From NCBI GenBank assembly GCA_025455725.1, contig JALOLY010000006.1:1-26879 (forward strand): DNA of 26,879 nt, written 5' to 3'. Made by a program: the position numbers and the translations under genes. This DNA comes from Amoebophilaceae bacterium. Its GTDB lineage: Bacteria; Bacteroidota; Bacteroidia; Cytophagales; Amoebophilaceae. The notes under the pieces are model-generated. The model was not told the origin of the DNA and made no database searches. It worked only from the letters and a program-made list of their open reading frames with translations. Shown here one piece after another: positions 8,746-16,780 of the stretch; the stretch's first letter is position 1; every line of letters starts with the position of its first letter.

Positions 8746-9318
8746 ATGAAGTATCTCATTGTGGGCTTGGGGAATGTGGGCATTGAGTATGCCTTTACAA
8801 GGCACAATATAGGCTTCATGGTGTTAGACCGGCTGGCTAGTAAACAAGCGGCAACATTTCAACCCGACCGGTTGGCTGCTTTGGCCACATGCCAGTACCG
8901 TGGCTGTACACTTTACCTAATCAAGCCTGCCACTTATATGAACCATAGTGGCCGGGCAGTGAGTTACTGGCTCGGCAAACTGAAACTACCTGTAGAGCAA
9001 TGTCTTGTGGTAGTAGATGATGTGGCCTTGCCTTTTGGTAAGCTGAGAATGCGGCCTCAAGGTACTGCTGCTGGCCATAACGGGCTGAGGAGCATAGAAG
9101 CCAGCTTGGGCACCCAAGCCTACCCGCGGCTTCGTGTGGGCATTGGTAACGACTTTCCCAGGGGTCGCCAGGCCGATTACGTGCTTGATCCCTTCACAGA
9201 AAAAGAACTGGAAGCACTACCTATACCCATGGATCAAGCCTGCGAGACGGTCTATACCTTTTGCACGCTGGGCATCGTACGTGCAATGGAGCGATACAAT
9301 CGGGCCAAGCAGATGTAA
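8746..9318 (+). CDS. pth: Peptidyl-tRNA hydrolase
   Basis: Recycles tRNA from prematurely released peptidyl-tRNA by cleaving the ester bond, in the cytoplasm. From the ATG at 8746 the product is 190 aa and the catalytic residues fall at the same numbers as in E. coli Pth: N10 (GLGN) and H20 (TRHNIGF). Other family blocks are KPATYMNHSG, VVVDDVALPFGKLR and GTAAGHNGLRSIEASLG, all intact. An in-frame ATG at 8734 would add only MHHP. The 280 bases between rplY and this gene hold no recognised feature apart from a short TGCAGC/GCTGCA hairpin without a T tract. A strong hairpin follows the stop. Confidence 0.95.
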   Translation: MKYLIVGLGNVGIEYAFTRHNIGFMVLDRLASKQAATFQPDRLAALATCQYRGCTLYLIKPATYMNHSGRAVSYWLGKLKLPVEQCLVVVDDVALPFGKLRMRPQGTAAGHNGLRSIEASLGTQAYPRLRVGIGNDFPRGRQADYVLDPFTEKELEALPIPMDQACETVYTFCTLGIVRAMERYNRAKQM

Positions 9319-9354
9319 CCAACCACGTGCACATTTACAGCGCACGTATTGGTT
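9317..9354. terminator. Hairpin between convergent pth and metG
   Basis: AACCAACCACGTGC (9317-9330) pairs with GCACGTATTGGTT (9342-9354) as two six-base-pair helices with a small internal loop and an 11-base apical loop. It begins within the pth stop codon. No T tract follows on either strand. This is the third convergent gap in the window with such a structure. Confidence 0.45.
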
Positions 9355-9373
9355 GCTGCTGCCTGCTGCATGC

Positions 9374-11080
9374 TTATACATTCATTGCGTGTAGTTTTTG
9401 TTGTTGTGCGGTGATACGTTCGTCTGTAATTTTTTCGAAGAGCAGGGTAGGTGCTCCCAAGGCTGCGCCCGATTGCACTAGTCCCAGATTGCCTGCTTGG
9501 GTCCATGGTGTACCTTCCGAGGGGATCATGCCTAGCATCTTCTTAAGTTGATGGCTTGTAAAAGGCAGAAAAGGCTCTAGCAGGATGGACAAATTAGCCG
9601 TGAGTTGCACGGCTACGTTTAGGATTGTTCCTACGCGCTCCTTATCGCTCTTGATCAGGTGCCAGGGTTCTGTTTCTGCCAGGTACTTGTTTCCAGCCCT
9701 AGCTAGGTTCATGCACAACTGCAGACCCTCCTTAAATTTGAACTGCTCGATGGCTTGTCCTACTTGGTGTGGTAGTTGCTGTAGGTAGTTAGCTAGCACA
9801 TGCTCCGTAGCTGTCACGGTGCTGCGTTCAGGCACCGTGCCACCAAAGTATTTGTGAACTAGAACGAAAGTTCTGTTGACGAAGTTACCCAGTATGGCGA
9901 CGAGTTCGTTATTGTTTTTGGCCTGAAAATCTTGCCAACTAAAGTCGCTATCCTTGTTCTCTGGTGCGTTAATACACAGGACATATCGCAGTACATCTTG
10001 TTGGTCAGTGAAGTCAGCTAGGTACTCATGCAGCCAAACGGCCCAGTTCCGAGATGTAGAAATTTTTTTGCCTTCTAGGTTGAGGAATTCGTTGGCGGGC
10101 ACGTTGGTAGGCAGTATAAAACTTCCGTATGTTTTGAGTATGACAGGGAAGATAATGCAGTGAAAGACAATGTTGTCTTTGCCCACAAAATGAATCAATT
10201 GTGCATCTGGGGATTGCCAGAAAGGCTTCCAATCTTGCCCGTGTGTGGCAGCCCATGCTTGGGTGGCACTGATGTAGGCAATGGGTGCTTCGAACCAAAC
10301 ATAGAGGACTTTGTCTCGTGCCTCTGCTAGGGGTACGTGTATGCCCCAAGCCAGGTCGCGCGTCACCGCTCGTGGTTGCAGGCCTTGTTCCAGCCAAGAT
10401 TTGCACTGGCCATACACATTAGTCTTCCACTCTCGGTGTTCTTCCAAGATCCACTGCTTGAGCCAAGCTTCGTGTCTATCTAGAGGCAGGTACCAGTGTC
10501 GGGTCTTTCTCAACTGCAAGGTGGCGCCGCTCAGAGTAGACCGTGGCTGTAGTAGTTCTTCTGGGCTCAGGGTCGTCCCACATGACTCACATTGGTCGCC
10601 ATAGGCATCTTGGTATGCACAACGCGGGCAAATGCCCCGAATGTACCGATCGGCCAAAAACTGCTTTTGAACGGGGTCGTAGTACTGTTCAGTATCCTTG
10701 ACTTCTAGGCTGCCTTGGCCATATAGGGTCTCGAAGAAGTCTGTAGCTACCTGGTAGTGCAGCGTCGATGAAGTTCGCGAGAAGACGTCAAAACTGATGC
10801 CAAAGTCTTCAAAAGCTTGTTGATTCATCGCATGGTACTTGTCCACGACCTGTTGGGGTGTGATGCCCTCTTGTTGGGCCCGGATGGTGACCGGCACGCC
10901 GTGCTCGTCTGAGCCACTGATGAATAAGACACGCTTGCCACAGTTGCGCAAATACCGCGCGTAGATATCGGCTGGTATATACACACCTGCCAAGTGTCCG
11001 ATATGAATGGGACCATTGGCGTAGGGCAGCGCCGCCGTAATGGTGTAGGTGGTCGGGTTGAGAGATGGTGTGACAGGCAT
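9374..11080 (-). CDS. metG: Methionyl-tRNA synthetase, short form
   Basis: Charges tRNA(Met) with methionine. The product is 568 aa. The class I signature HIGH is at 26-29 (GPIHIGHLAG), the KMSKS equivalent is KISTS at 339-343, and a four-Cys zinc knuckle is formed by C151, C154, C164 and C167. GSDEHGVPVTIRAQQEGI and VGKDNIVFHCIIFPV are typical of the bacterial/archaeal MetG1 class. After the helical anticodon-binding domain the protein stops at EKITDERITAQQQKL. Most Bacteroidota MetG continue for about 110 residues with a Trbp111-like tRNA-binding and dimerisation domain, which is absent here. No reading frame for that domain is seen downstream, so the loss looks old. It converges with pth. 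Confidence 0.94.
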   Translation of the reverse strand: MPVTPSLNPTTYTITAALPYANGPIHIGHLAGVYIPADIYARYLRNCGKRVLFISGSDEHGVPVTIRAQQEGITPQQVVDKYHAMNQQAFEDFGISFDVFSRTSSTLHYQVATDFFETLYGQGSLEVKDTEQYYDPVQKQFLADRYIRGICPRCAYQDAYGDQCESCGTTLSPEELLQPRSTLSGATLQLRKTRHWYLPLDRHEAWLKQWILEEHREWKTNVYGQCKSWLEQGLQPRAVTRDLAWGIHVPLAEARDKVLYVWFEAPIAYISATQAWAATHGQDWKPFWQSPDAQLIHFVGKDNIVFHCIIFPVILKTYGSFILPTNVPANEFLNLEGKKISTSRNWAVWLHEYLADFTDQQDVLRYVLCINAPENKDSDFSWQDFQAKNNNELVAILGNFVNRTFVLVHKYFGGTVPERSTVTATEHVLANYLQQLPHQVGQAIEQFKFKEGLQLCMNLARAGNKYLAETEPWHLIKSDKERVGTILNVAVQLTANLSILLEPFLPFTSHQLKKMLGMIPSEGTPWTQAGNLGLVQSGAALGAPTLLFEKITDERITAQQQKLHAMNV

Positions 11081-11249
11081 GTTTTTGGACGTGTGTACCT
11101 TGGATAAGGGCCGTAAAAGTAAGTTTCTCTGGTACCTTAATCAAGGTTGGATCATTGTAATGGGAGCACAATATGCGCTGATTTGGGGGTTTTTTATGGT
11201 CTTCATGCGTCACGTAGATGTTGTTGCACTATTAGGGATAGTGTCATAA
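11079..11249 (+). CDS. Possible small membrane protein (56 aa)
   Basis: A forward ATG at 11079 overlaps the metG start codon (the two starts share CATG) and opens a 56-codon frame. The middle and end are hydrophobic (GWIIVMGAQYALIWGFFMVFM), giving one clear membrane segment, with a short positively charged stretch before it (DKGRKSKFLW). Its stop lies 18 bases before a terminator-like hairpin (11268-11327), and the terminator is the best evidence that something is transcribed rightward here. No family is recognised, and the frame could be chance in a divergent promoter region. Confidence 0.3.
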   Translation: MFLDVCTLDKGRKSKFLWYLNQGWIIVMGAQYALIWGFFMVFMRHVDVVALLGIVS

Positions 11250-11267
11250 TTACGGTATCTTGGTGGC

Positions 11268-11327
11268 CCCCTAGTGCTTGGGCATCGTAGTGTCTTTGTG
11301 CTTAATATGACGCACTAGAGGTTTTTT
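11268..11327 (+). terminator. Rho-independent terminator, first of two
   Basis: CCCCTAGTGC (11268-11277) pairs with GCACTAGAGG (11312-11321) with one mismatch, followed directly by six T. The loop is long, at 34 bases. It would end a rightward transcript started in the metG upstream region, possibly the small ORF 11079-11249. Confidence 0.5.
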
Positions 11328-11352
11328 GCTTCAAGTGGCGGGATGCTTTTGG

Positions 11353-11397
11353 GCGCCTGTAGTTTCACTACATTCAGTGGCTGCAGGCGCAGTTTTT
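11353..11397 (+). terminator. Rho-independent terminator or attenuator, second of two
   Basis: GCGCCTGTAG (11353-11362) pairs with CTGCAGGCGC (11381-11390), ten base pairs with one G-U, followed by AG and five T. It ends 36 bases before the first lipoprotein start. It is therefore either a second terminator for the upstream transcript or a leader attenuator for the lipoprotein gene. Confidence 0.55.
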
Positions 11398-11433
11398 AAT
11401 TTGTTGTTCAGGCCGTGATAATTGATCTTACCG

Positions 11434-12687
11434 ATGTCTCGTGTTTCTTTTGCTGTTGCCGCTTTTAGACTTGCGCTGGGTATAGTCTTACTGCAAAACT
11501 GTCAGTCAAATCGTGTACTGCAGGTGGGCTCGTCGGGGGCGTTATCTGCTCCTGTGACTCTGCGGTCCGATATGCACGTGGTTGAGCTTGCCTTGAATTC
11601 ACCATGTGGCGCCACTACGCTCCGGAAGCCCCCTGTTATGTTTTCCAGTGTTATGGCTGATTGTAACGAGCATACTGGAGGACGTTGCTACAATAGTTCT
11701 TTTTTGACCGCCGCCGCATCAGATGCTCCAGTATACTTTGGCTCTTTTACTGCTTCGTCTGGCGAGTGCGTTGCATTTAAGCGAGCGGGGGATGTGTGGT
11801 ATGCAGAGACGTGTCAGGGTAGCCTACCTGTAAAGAGTCAGGAGACCGTTTTTTCATACTTGTGTTGGCTACGCAATCAAAAAAACTGCGTAGCCCGTGC
11901 ACGAGTGCATGTCATGCATGCTTCCGATGAACCACATAACTGGTGCGTATACCTAGGGAAATTAGGTCTATTGGGTGGTACCCGCACGCTAAGTCCGAAA
12001 CTGAGCTCTCCTGATACCTTGGTGCAGCCAGCTGTTGTGAGTACCATATCCATGGCCTTTGGTGCCAAAGAGTGGAAACGGTACTTGGGTGTAGATATAG
12101 GCAGAGAGCCTGCCCTGCCCGCAAACATTGATGCTATTTTGAATCGTACCTGTCCGTTTTTGTTAGACGAGGAAACCGCATGTCAAAAAGTGAAAAACAA
12201 TCACGTATTGGTATTGATTCCTGCTACCGTCGATGGTGAACCATTTACTTTAGATAAGCTTGGTGAGCTTATCAAGGAGCAGTCATTTTCAGATAATCCG
12301 TACGGATATCGTTATTACAGTGAAGAACTACGTCAGTCTTGTGGTAGTGAGTCAATTGCTAAGGCGCCCTATTGGGTATTGATAACAAAGAAAGTGATGC
12401 GAGGTAGTTTGGGATATGACTTTTTGGGACATCAGAAGCGCGTAAGTAGACACAGTAAGGATGGCTATAGAGTACCTTATGCCTTGGAGGTAGCCACTGC
12501 TATTCTGACACATTATGTACGGAGTGGTTATCGGCTGTACAGTGATGATCCTCTTAGGTATACACGATGCTATAATACATCATTGCAAAGCTTATTCATT
12601 GGGGGATTCGACTTCTCAGGCCTTAGTGTCGATCATTACTACTTTGATCGTGGCGATTATGGTGTTGCGGGCTGTCGGGAACTGTAA
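11434..12687 (+). CDS. Secreted lipoprotein, paralogue 1 of a three-gene cluster
   Basis: I do not recognise the family. From the ATG at 11434 the 417-aa product has a signal peptide with a hydrophobic run ending LLQNC; C23 is the likely lipidated cysteine, though Asn before it departs from the usual small residue. The N-terminal half is Cys-rich and unlike the paralogues. The C-terminal 200 residues share blocks with the next two genes: AFGAKEWKRYLG, REPALPANIDAIL, CPF, HVLVLIPATVDGEPFTL, PYWVLITKKV, VPYALEVATAILTHYVRSG, LYSDDPLRYTRC. Two hairpins with T tracts lie just upstream. A surface or host-directed role is inference from export, duplication and divergence. Confidence 0.75.
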   Translation: MSRVSFAVAAFRLALGIVLLQNCQSNRVLQVGSSGALSAPVTLRSDMHVVELALNSPCGATTLRKPPVMFSSVMADCNEHTGGRCYNSSFLTAAASDAPVYFGSFTASSGECVAFKRAGDVWYAETCQGSLPVKSQETVFSYLCWLRNQKNCVARARVHVMHASDEPHNWCVYLGKLGLLGGTRTLSPKLSSPDTLVQPAVVSTISMAFGAKEWKRYLGVDIGREPALPANIDAILNRTCPFLLDEETACQKVKNNHVLVLIPATVDGEPFTLDKLGELIKEQSFSDNPYGYRYYSEELRQSCGSESIAKAPYWVLITKKVMRGSLGYDFLGHQKRVSRHSKDGYRVPYALEVATAILTHYVRSGYRLYSDDPLRYTRCYNTSLQSLFIGGFDFSGLSVDHYYFDRGDYGVAGCREL

Positions 12688-13548
12688 GTTTTTTAGATTT
12701 TTGGTTAGTTTCTCCTTGGGTTGGATTTGGCCTCACAGTTTTGGGGTTTCAGCACGATGCAGGTTTCACGTGACATTTGCTTCGCTATTGCCCCGCGTTG
12801 ATTATGGTCTGCTAGGCCGTGATTGGTTGGAACCTTTTCCTAGATTGGTATAGGCGAGCGCAGTGCATTGCTTATAACGTGAAGTTCGTTGCCAGGTAGC
12901 AGGGGCGAGACATATAGAGTTAAGAAGGCATCGACTCGTCGCGCGCATATAAAGCGAACCTTTTGCATGTGATGTCCCCTGTGCGTTAGAGGCCTCAACA
13001 GCAATTCTGTCGCATTATGGTCTTACTGATGCATGTCTCTGTGCGGATGGTCTGTGGATTTTCACGCGATGCCAGAGGCTGGTAGATTCCAGTGGTTATC
13101 CGGTTTATATTGGGAGTATCTGTAGGGACTCGTTGTTAGTAACTTCTGCTAATCTGCTTGTGATGAAACTGGTAGGCCCTTGTCTTTGTAAGCTCTAGGC
13201 GTTGGAGATGTAGATAAAAGTCTATAATGGTTGTTTATTGTATTTCGGTCGTTTGTCGTTGTTGATCAATTTACTTGTTTGTCCCCTACGTATTGTGTGT
13301 CAGTTAGCGGGCCGTTGTATCTTTAGAAGAGTAGACTCGAAATAACAGTCTTTCGCTCTGATATGAAGTTTGTTTGTTATGCTATGGCTGCGTTGCTATT
13401 TTGCAGGCATAGTATGGCCTTCGTTGTTGCATAGTAAGCTATGATTCACGAACCTGGCGTCCCTATTCGGGTCAAAAAGCTGCGATGTACCATGGCTGTG
13501 GGGCGTAGGCAGCGAAAGAGCTACTCCACAGTGTATTAATGCCATCCC
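12688..13548. other. Gap holding a decayed fourth lipoprotein copy
   Basis: The 860 bases between paralogues 1 and 2 contain the 3' remnant listed at 12971-13198. The sequence before it (about 12780-12900) has weak echoes of the same family (LLPRVDYG ... EPF) in disrupted frames, as expected if a whole copy decayed in place. From 13199 to 13548 nothing is recognised. The promoter of paralogue 2 should lie at the right end. Confidence 0.45.
12971..13198 (+). pseudogene. 3' remnant of a fourth lipoprotein paralogue
   Basis: The frame reads DVPCALEASTAILSHYGLTD, then LCADGLWIFTRCQRLV, and runs open to a TAG at 13196-13198. This aligns block for block with paralogue 2 (MPHVLEAATVILSHYVRTG, LYAHDPWTYTRCQDVV) and ends at about the same distance from the motif. 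In the same frame a TAA stop at about 12950 and the lack of an upstream signal peptide show that only the last 75 codons or so stay readable. Substitutions hit conserved positions (DPWTYTRC has become DGLWIFTRC), consistent with relaxed selection. This shows the cluster once had at least four members. Confidence 0.75.
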
Positions 13549-14769
13549 ATGTTCCACGCTCAGCTTAGACAATTTACGGCAACAGTGGCTCTTGGTAGTC
13601 TGTTGCTACAGGCCTGTAAGTCAAGTTTGAATGCAACCGTTGAGGAGCCTTTGCTCAAGAGCCCGTGTAGGGTCAGGAGTAGTGAACAAACTGCTAGCCA
13701 GGCGTTGGTTGTGGCGTCAGGCGAACAATCTACAGACTGTACTGCCGCTGAGTGCGTTGATACGTGCAGCCTTCGACCACTGGCGGATGCATCTCTATCG
13801 GGCTCGTTGGGATCGCTGTCTGCTTCGTCTTCTAGACCTACTTTAGCTTTTGTACAAGTTTCAAAGTCTCCTTGTCGTGCTCTGGACATGCCCAATGCTC
13901 AGCAGTCACTTTATGGGCTCTTAACAGCTGCTTCTGGTAGCAAGCGTGTTACGTTTGGTCAGGTAGGTGGTCAGCACGCGTGCCTTCCGACAGTTGATAC
14001 TACAGGAAATAAAAAGAAGCTTCAGAGGGCACGTGTACAGCTCCGGAATCAATTCTCCAATTTGAAATTGGAGAGAAGGTATGCTTGTATCAGAAGCGAT
14101 AATTCAAGCCGTGCATTGTTTCTCTCGTATGTCTTTGGGGCAGAGGCGTGGAAGCAGTACCTCGGAGAGGTAGGCGTAGAGCCCGCTCTACCCGATGATA
14201 TAGATGAGATTTTGTACAGTCCTTGCCCATTCTGGCCGGGTGAGCGTGTGAGAGATACGCACCTACTGGTTCTGGTGCCCTCGGCAGTGGATGGCAAGCC
14301 CTTCACCTTGAATCTACTTGAGAAACTTGTGGACGTCCCCAAGAGGGGGGAGCATAATACACAGTATAGTATTTATGACAATGGTATACAGTGCTCACTA
14401 GGTAATCAATCTTTCGATAGTTCTTATTGGGTCTTGATGACGCGAGATACCCTTCTTAGGAGTAGAGTGAAGACGTATACGGCCCAAAAAGAATTGATTT
14501 TTGCACATGCGCATCGTATGGGTATTCCTTATAGGATGCCCCATGTGTTAGAGGCAGCAACAGTGATTCTGTCACATTACGTTCGTACTGGAGAGCGTCT
14601 TTATGCGCATGATCCTTGGACTTATACTAGGTGCCAAGATGTGGTAGCAGATGACTATCAAAACGAATGCTCGATTGTTGTTGGCGGGTTTTTCGATGAG
14701 GGTCTTTGCATCAGCACCAGCAACTTTGTAAGCTGCGAACTTGGCGCATCTGGCCTTCGTACGTTCTAG
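13549..14769 (+). CDS. Secreted lipoprotein, paralogue 2 of a three-gene cluster
   Basis: No named family is recognised. The 406-aa product starts MFHAQLRQFTATVALGSL and has a clean lipobox, LLLQAC, with C23 the predicted lipidation site. The next 170 or so residues are Ser/Ala/Cys-rich and specific to this gene, ending in a short basic, amphipathic stretch (KKKLQRARVQLRNQFSNLKL). The shared domain follows: VFGAEAWKQYLG, VEPALPDDIDEIL, PCPFWPGE, THLLVLVPSAVDGKPFTLNL, SYWVLMTRDTL, MPHVLEAATVILSHYVRTGE, RLYAHDPWTYTRCQ, then VVGGF. Shared cysteines include the one in CPF and the one in TRC. It is closest to paralogue 3. Which partner or substrate it meets cannot be told from the sequence. Confidence 0.75.
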   Translation: MFHAQLRQFTATVALGSLLLQACKSSLNATVEEPLLKSPCRVRSSEQTASQALVVASGEQSTDCTAAECVDTCSLRPLADASLSGSLGSLSASSSRPTLAFVQVSKSPCRALDMPNAQQSLYGLLTAASGSKRVTFGQVGGQHACLPTVDTTGNKKKLQRARVQLRNQFSNLKLERRYACIRSDNSSRALFLSYVFGAEAWKQYLGEVGVEPALPDDIDEILYSPCPFWPGERVRDTHLLVLVPSAVDGKPFTLNLLEKLVDVPKRGEHNTQYSIYDNGIQCSLGNQSFDSSYWVLMTRDTLLRSRVKTYTAQKELIFAHAHRMGIPYRMPHVLEAATVILSHYVRTGERLYAHDPWTYTRCQDVVADDYQNECSIVVGGFFDEGLCISTSNFVSCELGASGLRTF

Positions 14770-15199
14770 TCATTTGACTTTTATTGTGAGTAGACCATCG
14801 CCGTGGTGGTTGTCACGATGCAGGTGCTTGTCTTTGCCGCGGTGAGGCTGACTGCTCAGCTGCAGCCAGTTTTTTCTCGTCGCCCGTGTATCGGCACAAA
14901 GCGTTCCACTACGGTTAGTAATCTTTGTGGGGGCAAGCCGGTACTTGGTCTCACGTTGATGGCATAACATCTTGGACAATAGTCCTGAATTTTAAACAAG
15001 ACGTGATCACTATACTACGATTCTCACACTTAGCTCCGTTGAACTTTCGCCATGTGTGCAACCCTATTGCATGGGCGCTTGTTATTTGCTAATATGGGGC
15101 CCGTGTGGGCCCTGATCCGGCGTCATGTAGGGCGCTTTTTGCATAGGCCATTAGGCACAGCGGCTGTGGAGAGTTGGGCCACTTAAACGCATTAAATCT
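14770..15199. other. Gap between paralogues 2 and 3 with terminator-like hairpins
   Basis: No gene is recognised. GGCTG (14846-14850) and CAGCC (14863-14867), followed by AG and six T, form a weak candidate terminator for paralogue 2. Further on, GGGCCC-gtgt-GGGCCC (15097-15112) is a compact hairpin without a T tract, about 90 bases before paralogue 3, and GGGCGCTT occurs on both sides of it (15073 and 15130). These may belong to the leader of paralogue 3. Confidence 0.35.
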
Positions 15200-16594
15200 A
15201 TGCCTCATCCTTTATACCAGAAGTTGGCAGCAGCAGTCCTTGTTGGTCTGTTGTTGCAGGCTTGTCAGTCAAGCTTTCGTGTAACCACTGAAGAATCTCA
15301 TGATAGAGAGCGTACATCAGCTGATCATGCACGTGGTTCCGATGGGACTGTCGGTTTTTCATTAAGCGATGGTCCTCTTACCTCATTAAGCGATGGTCCT
15401 CTTACCTCATTAAGCGATGGTCCTTTTACCTCGTCCTATGCACATTCTGGTGTCTTTCACCGGGGGTCTTCGATCGAGTCTTCCGTTCCATTATCCTTGT
15501 TGCTTGAGGATTCGAAGCCCGCGGCTAGCTCCACATTTCTAAATTCTCAATCAGGGTCAGGTAGTGGTACTGCAACACAGCCCTTAATACGGGCAAGACG
15601 GTCGCACCCGAGGCATAGCTATGAAGATCGATTGGCATTGGAGCCGTCATCACGAGCTCTTCTGAGGAAAGATTATAAGAAGCAGTTAACGTTAGTGCGA
15701 TCATTGCAAACCCGTTTGGAACGCGAGAGTGAAAAAAAGCTGGCCTTGGAGCGTTCCTTGCGAGGGCGTTTGCAACCTGTACGTGAAGGGAGACCAGTAG
15801 CAGCGGCAGTGTGTGAAAAGCCGCGCCCGGGTGCATCACACGGAGTACGAATGGTAGACTGGGTACCAGCACAATGCTTGGCAAGATTCGGTGAATCAGC
15901 GCGAGGGAGGGTGTATGAGTGTACGCGGGGAGAAGCGCGTCGTTCCCAGCGTCTTTCGCAGGCCTTTGGCGTGAAAGAGTGGGAACATTACTTTGGAAAG
16001 GTAGGCGTAGAGCCTCCACTACCGACTGACATAGCTAGGACCTTACATAACAGTTGCCCCTTTTGGCCAGAGAAGAAGATCAAAGATACACACCTGTTGG
16101 TGCTGATTCCGTCTACAGTAGATGGTAAGCCTTTTACGTTAAATCTGTTGCGTGATCTTATACAAAGCCCTGGGAGAGTAGGCTATAGAACACAGTATCG
16201 GGACTATGATTATGACGTTCAACAGATTTTCGGTAATCAGTATCCCCGCTCTTCTTATTGGGTGTTGGTGACGCGAGATGTGTTACCCGATAGTAGGTTT
16301 AAGACGTGTATACAACAGGAGGAACTTGTTGCTACACAAGCGCGCCGTACGGAGATGCCTTATAAGATGCCTCGTGTGTTGGAAATGGCGACAGCAATCC
16401 TGTCAAACTACACCCGTAGCGGTGAGCGCCTTTACGCAGATACTCCTTGGACTTATACGCGGTGTCAGGAGATGATACCTTGCTTTACCGACGCTTCTGT
16501 TTTTGTTGGAGGCTTTTCTTCTGGGGGGCTTTCTATCAGCGACGACTTTGTTCCTAACCGCAATTACGGCGTGTCGTCTCTTCTTAGATACTAA
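15200..16594 (+). CDS. Secreted lipoprotein, paralogue 3 of a three-gene cluster, with internal repeats
   Basis: No named family is recognised. This is the longest copy (464 aa). It starts MPHPLYQKLAAAVLVGLL and has lipobox LLLQAC, with C22 the predicted lipidated residue. A Ser-rich N-terminal region contains three tandem octapeptides SLSDGP(L/F)T (residues 54-77). Next is a charged, coiled-coil-like stretch at about 155-195 with two similar units (KKQLTLVRSLQTRLE; KKLALERSLRGRLQ). The shared C-terminal domain then follows: AFGVKEWEHYFG, VEPPLPTDIARTL, SCPFWPEK, THLLVLIPSTVDGKPFTLNL, SYWVLVTRDVL, MPRVLEMATAILSNYTRSGE, RLYADTPWTYTRCQE, VGGF. It converges with ileS. The stop is 186 bases from the ileS stop, a gap holding only a small GCCC/GGGC hairpin. 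Confidence 0.75.
   Translation: MPHPLYQKLAAAVLVGLLLQACQSSFRVTTEESHDRERTSADHARGSDGTVGFSLSDGPLTSLSDGPLTSLSDGPFTSSYAHSGVFHRGSSIESSVPLSLLLEDSKPAASSTFLNSQSGSGSGTATQPLIRARRSHPRHSYEDRLALEPSSRALLRKDYKKQLTLVRSLQTRLERESEKKLALERSLRGRLQPVREGRPVAAAVCEKPRPGASHGVRMVDWVPAQCLARFGESARGRVYECTRGEARRSQRLSQAFGVKEWEHYFGKVGVEPPLPTDIARTLHNSCPFWPEKKIKDTHLLVLIPSTVDGKPFTLNLLRDLIQSPGRVGYRTQYRDYDYDVQQIFGNQYPRSSYWVLVTRDVLPDSRFKTCIQQEELVATQARRTEMPYKMPRVLEMATAILSNYTRSGERLYADTPWTYTRCQEMIPCFTDASVFVGGFSSGGLSISDDFVPNRNYGVSSLLRY
15359..15430 (+). repeat. Three 24-base tandem repeats inside lipoprotein paralogue 3
   Basis: Unit 1 (15359-15382) and unit 2 (15383-15406) are identical. Unit 3 (15407-15430) differs by one base (C to T, Leu to Phe). 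Each unit encodes SLSDGP(L/F)T and preserves the frame. The near identity implies recent slippage or recombination. Copy number is likely variable between strains. Confidence 0.9.
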
Positions 16595-16780
16595 GTACGC
16601 GTAATTGTACGGCGTCTTTTTACCTCTGTTTGCGTTGCAACCTTACTGTCTGGTTCTGGTCTCAGGCTGTATACCCTACGTTGTGCCCTTCTGTCGGGCG
16701 TGTGTGTATGTTGCTCGGAGATGCATCTTGTTCACGTTACAACGTTCCAGGCTGGTATGCTGAAGAGATGGTGTCTATTA

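Noticed and set aside
10026..10406. 126-codon reverse ORF inside metG
   Set aside because: Out-of-frame shadow of the synthetase core, with no family resemblance.
10809..11213. 134-codon reverse ORF overlapping the metG start
   Set aside because: It lies out of frame across the HIGH-containing part of metG, and its composition (His/Thr/Arg-rich) is typical of a shadow frame.
13560..13895. Reverse ORF inside lipoprotein paralogue 2
   Set aside because: Antisense shadow of the Ser/Ala-rich N-terminal half of the forward gene.
15359..15430. Short tandem repeat considered as a CRISPR remnant
   Set aside because: The units abut without spacers and keep the reading frame of a lipoprotein gene.
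15525..16019. 164-codon reverse-strand ORF inside lipoprotein paralogue 3
   Set aside because: It is a shadow of the forward gene, which has a signal peptide and paralogues, while this frame has neither family nor start context.
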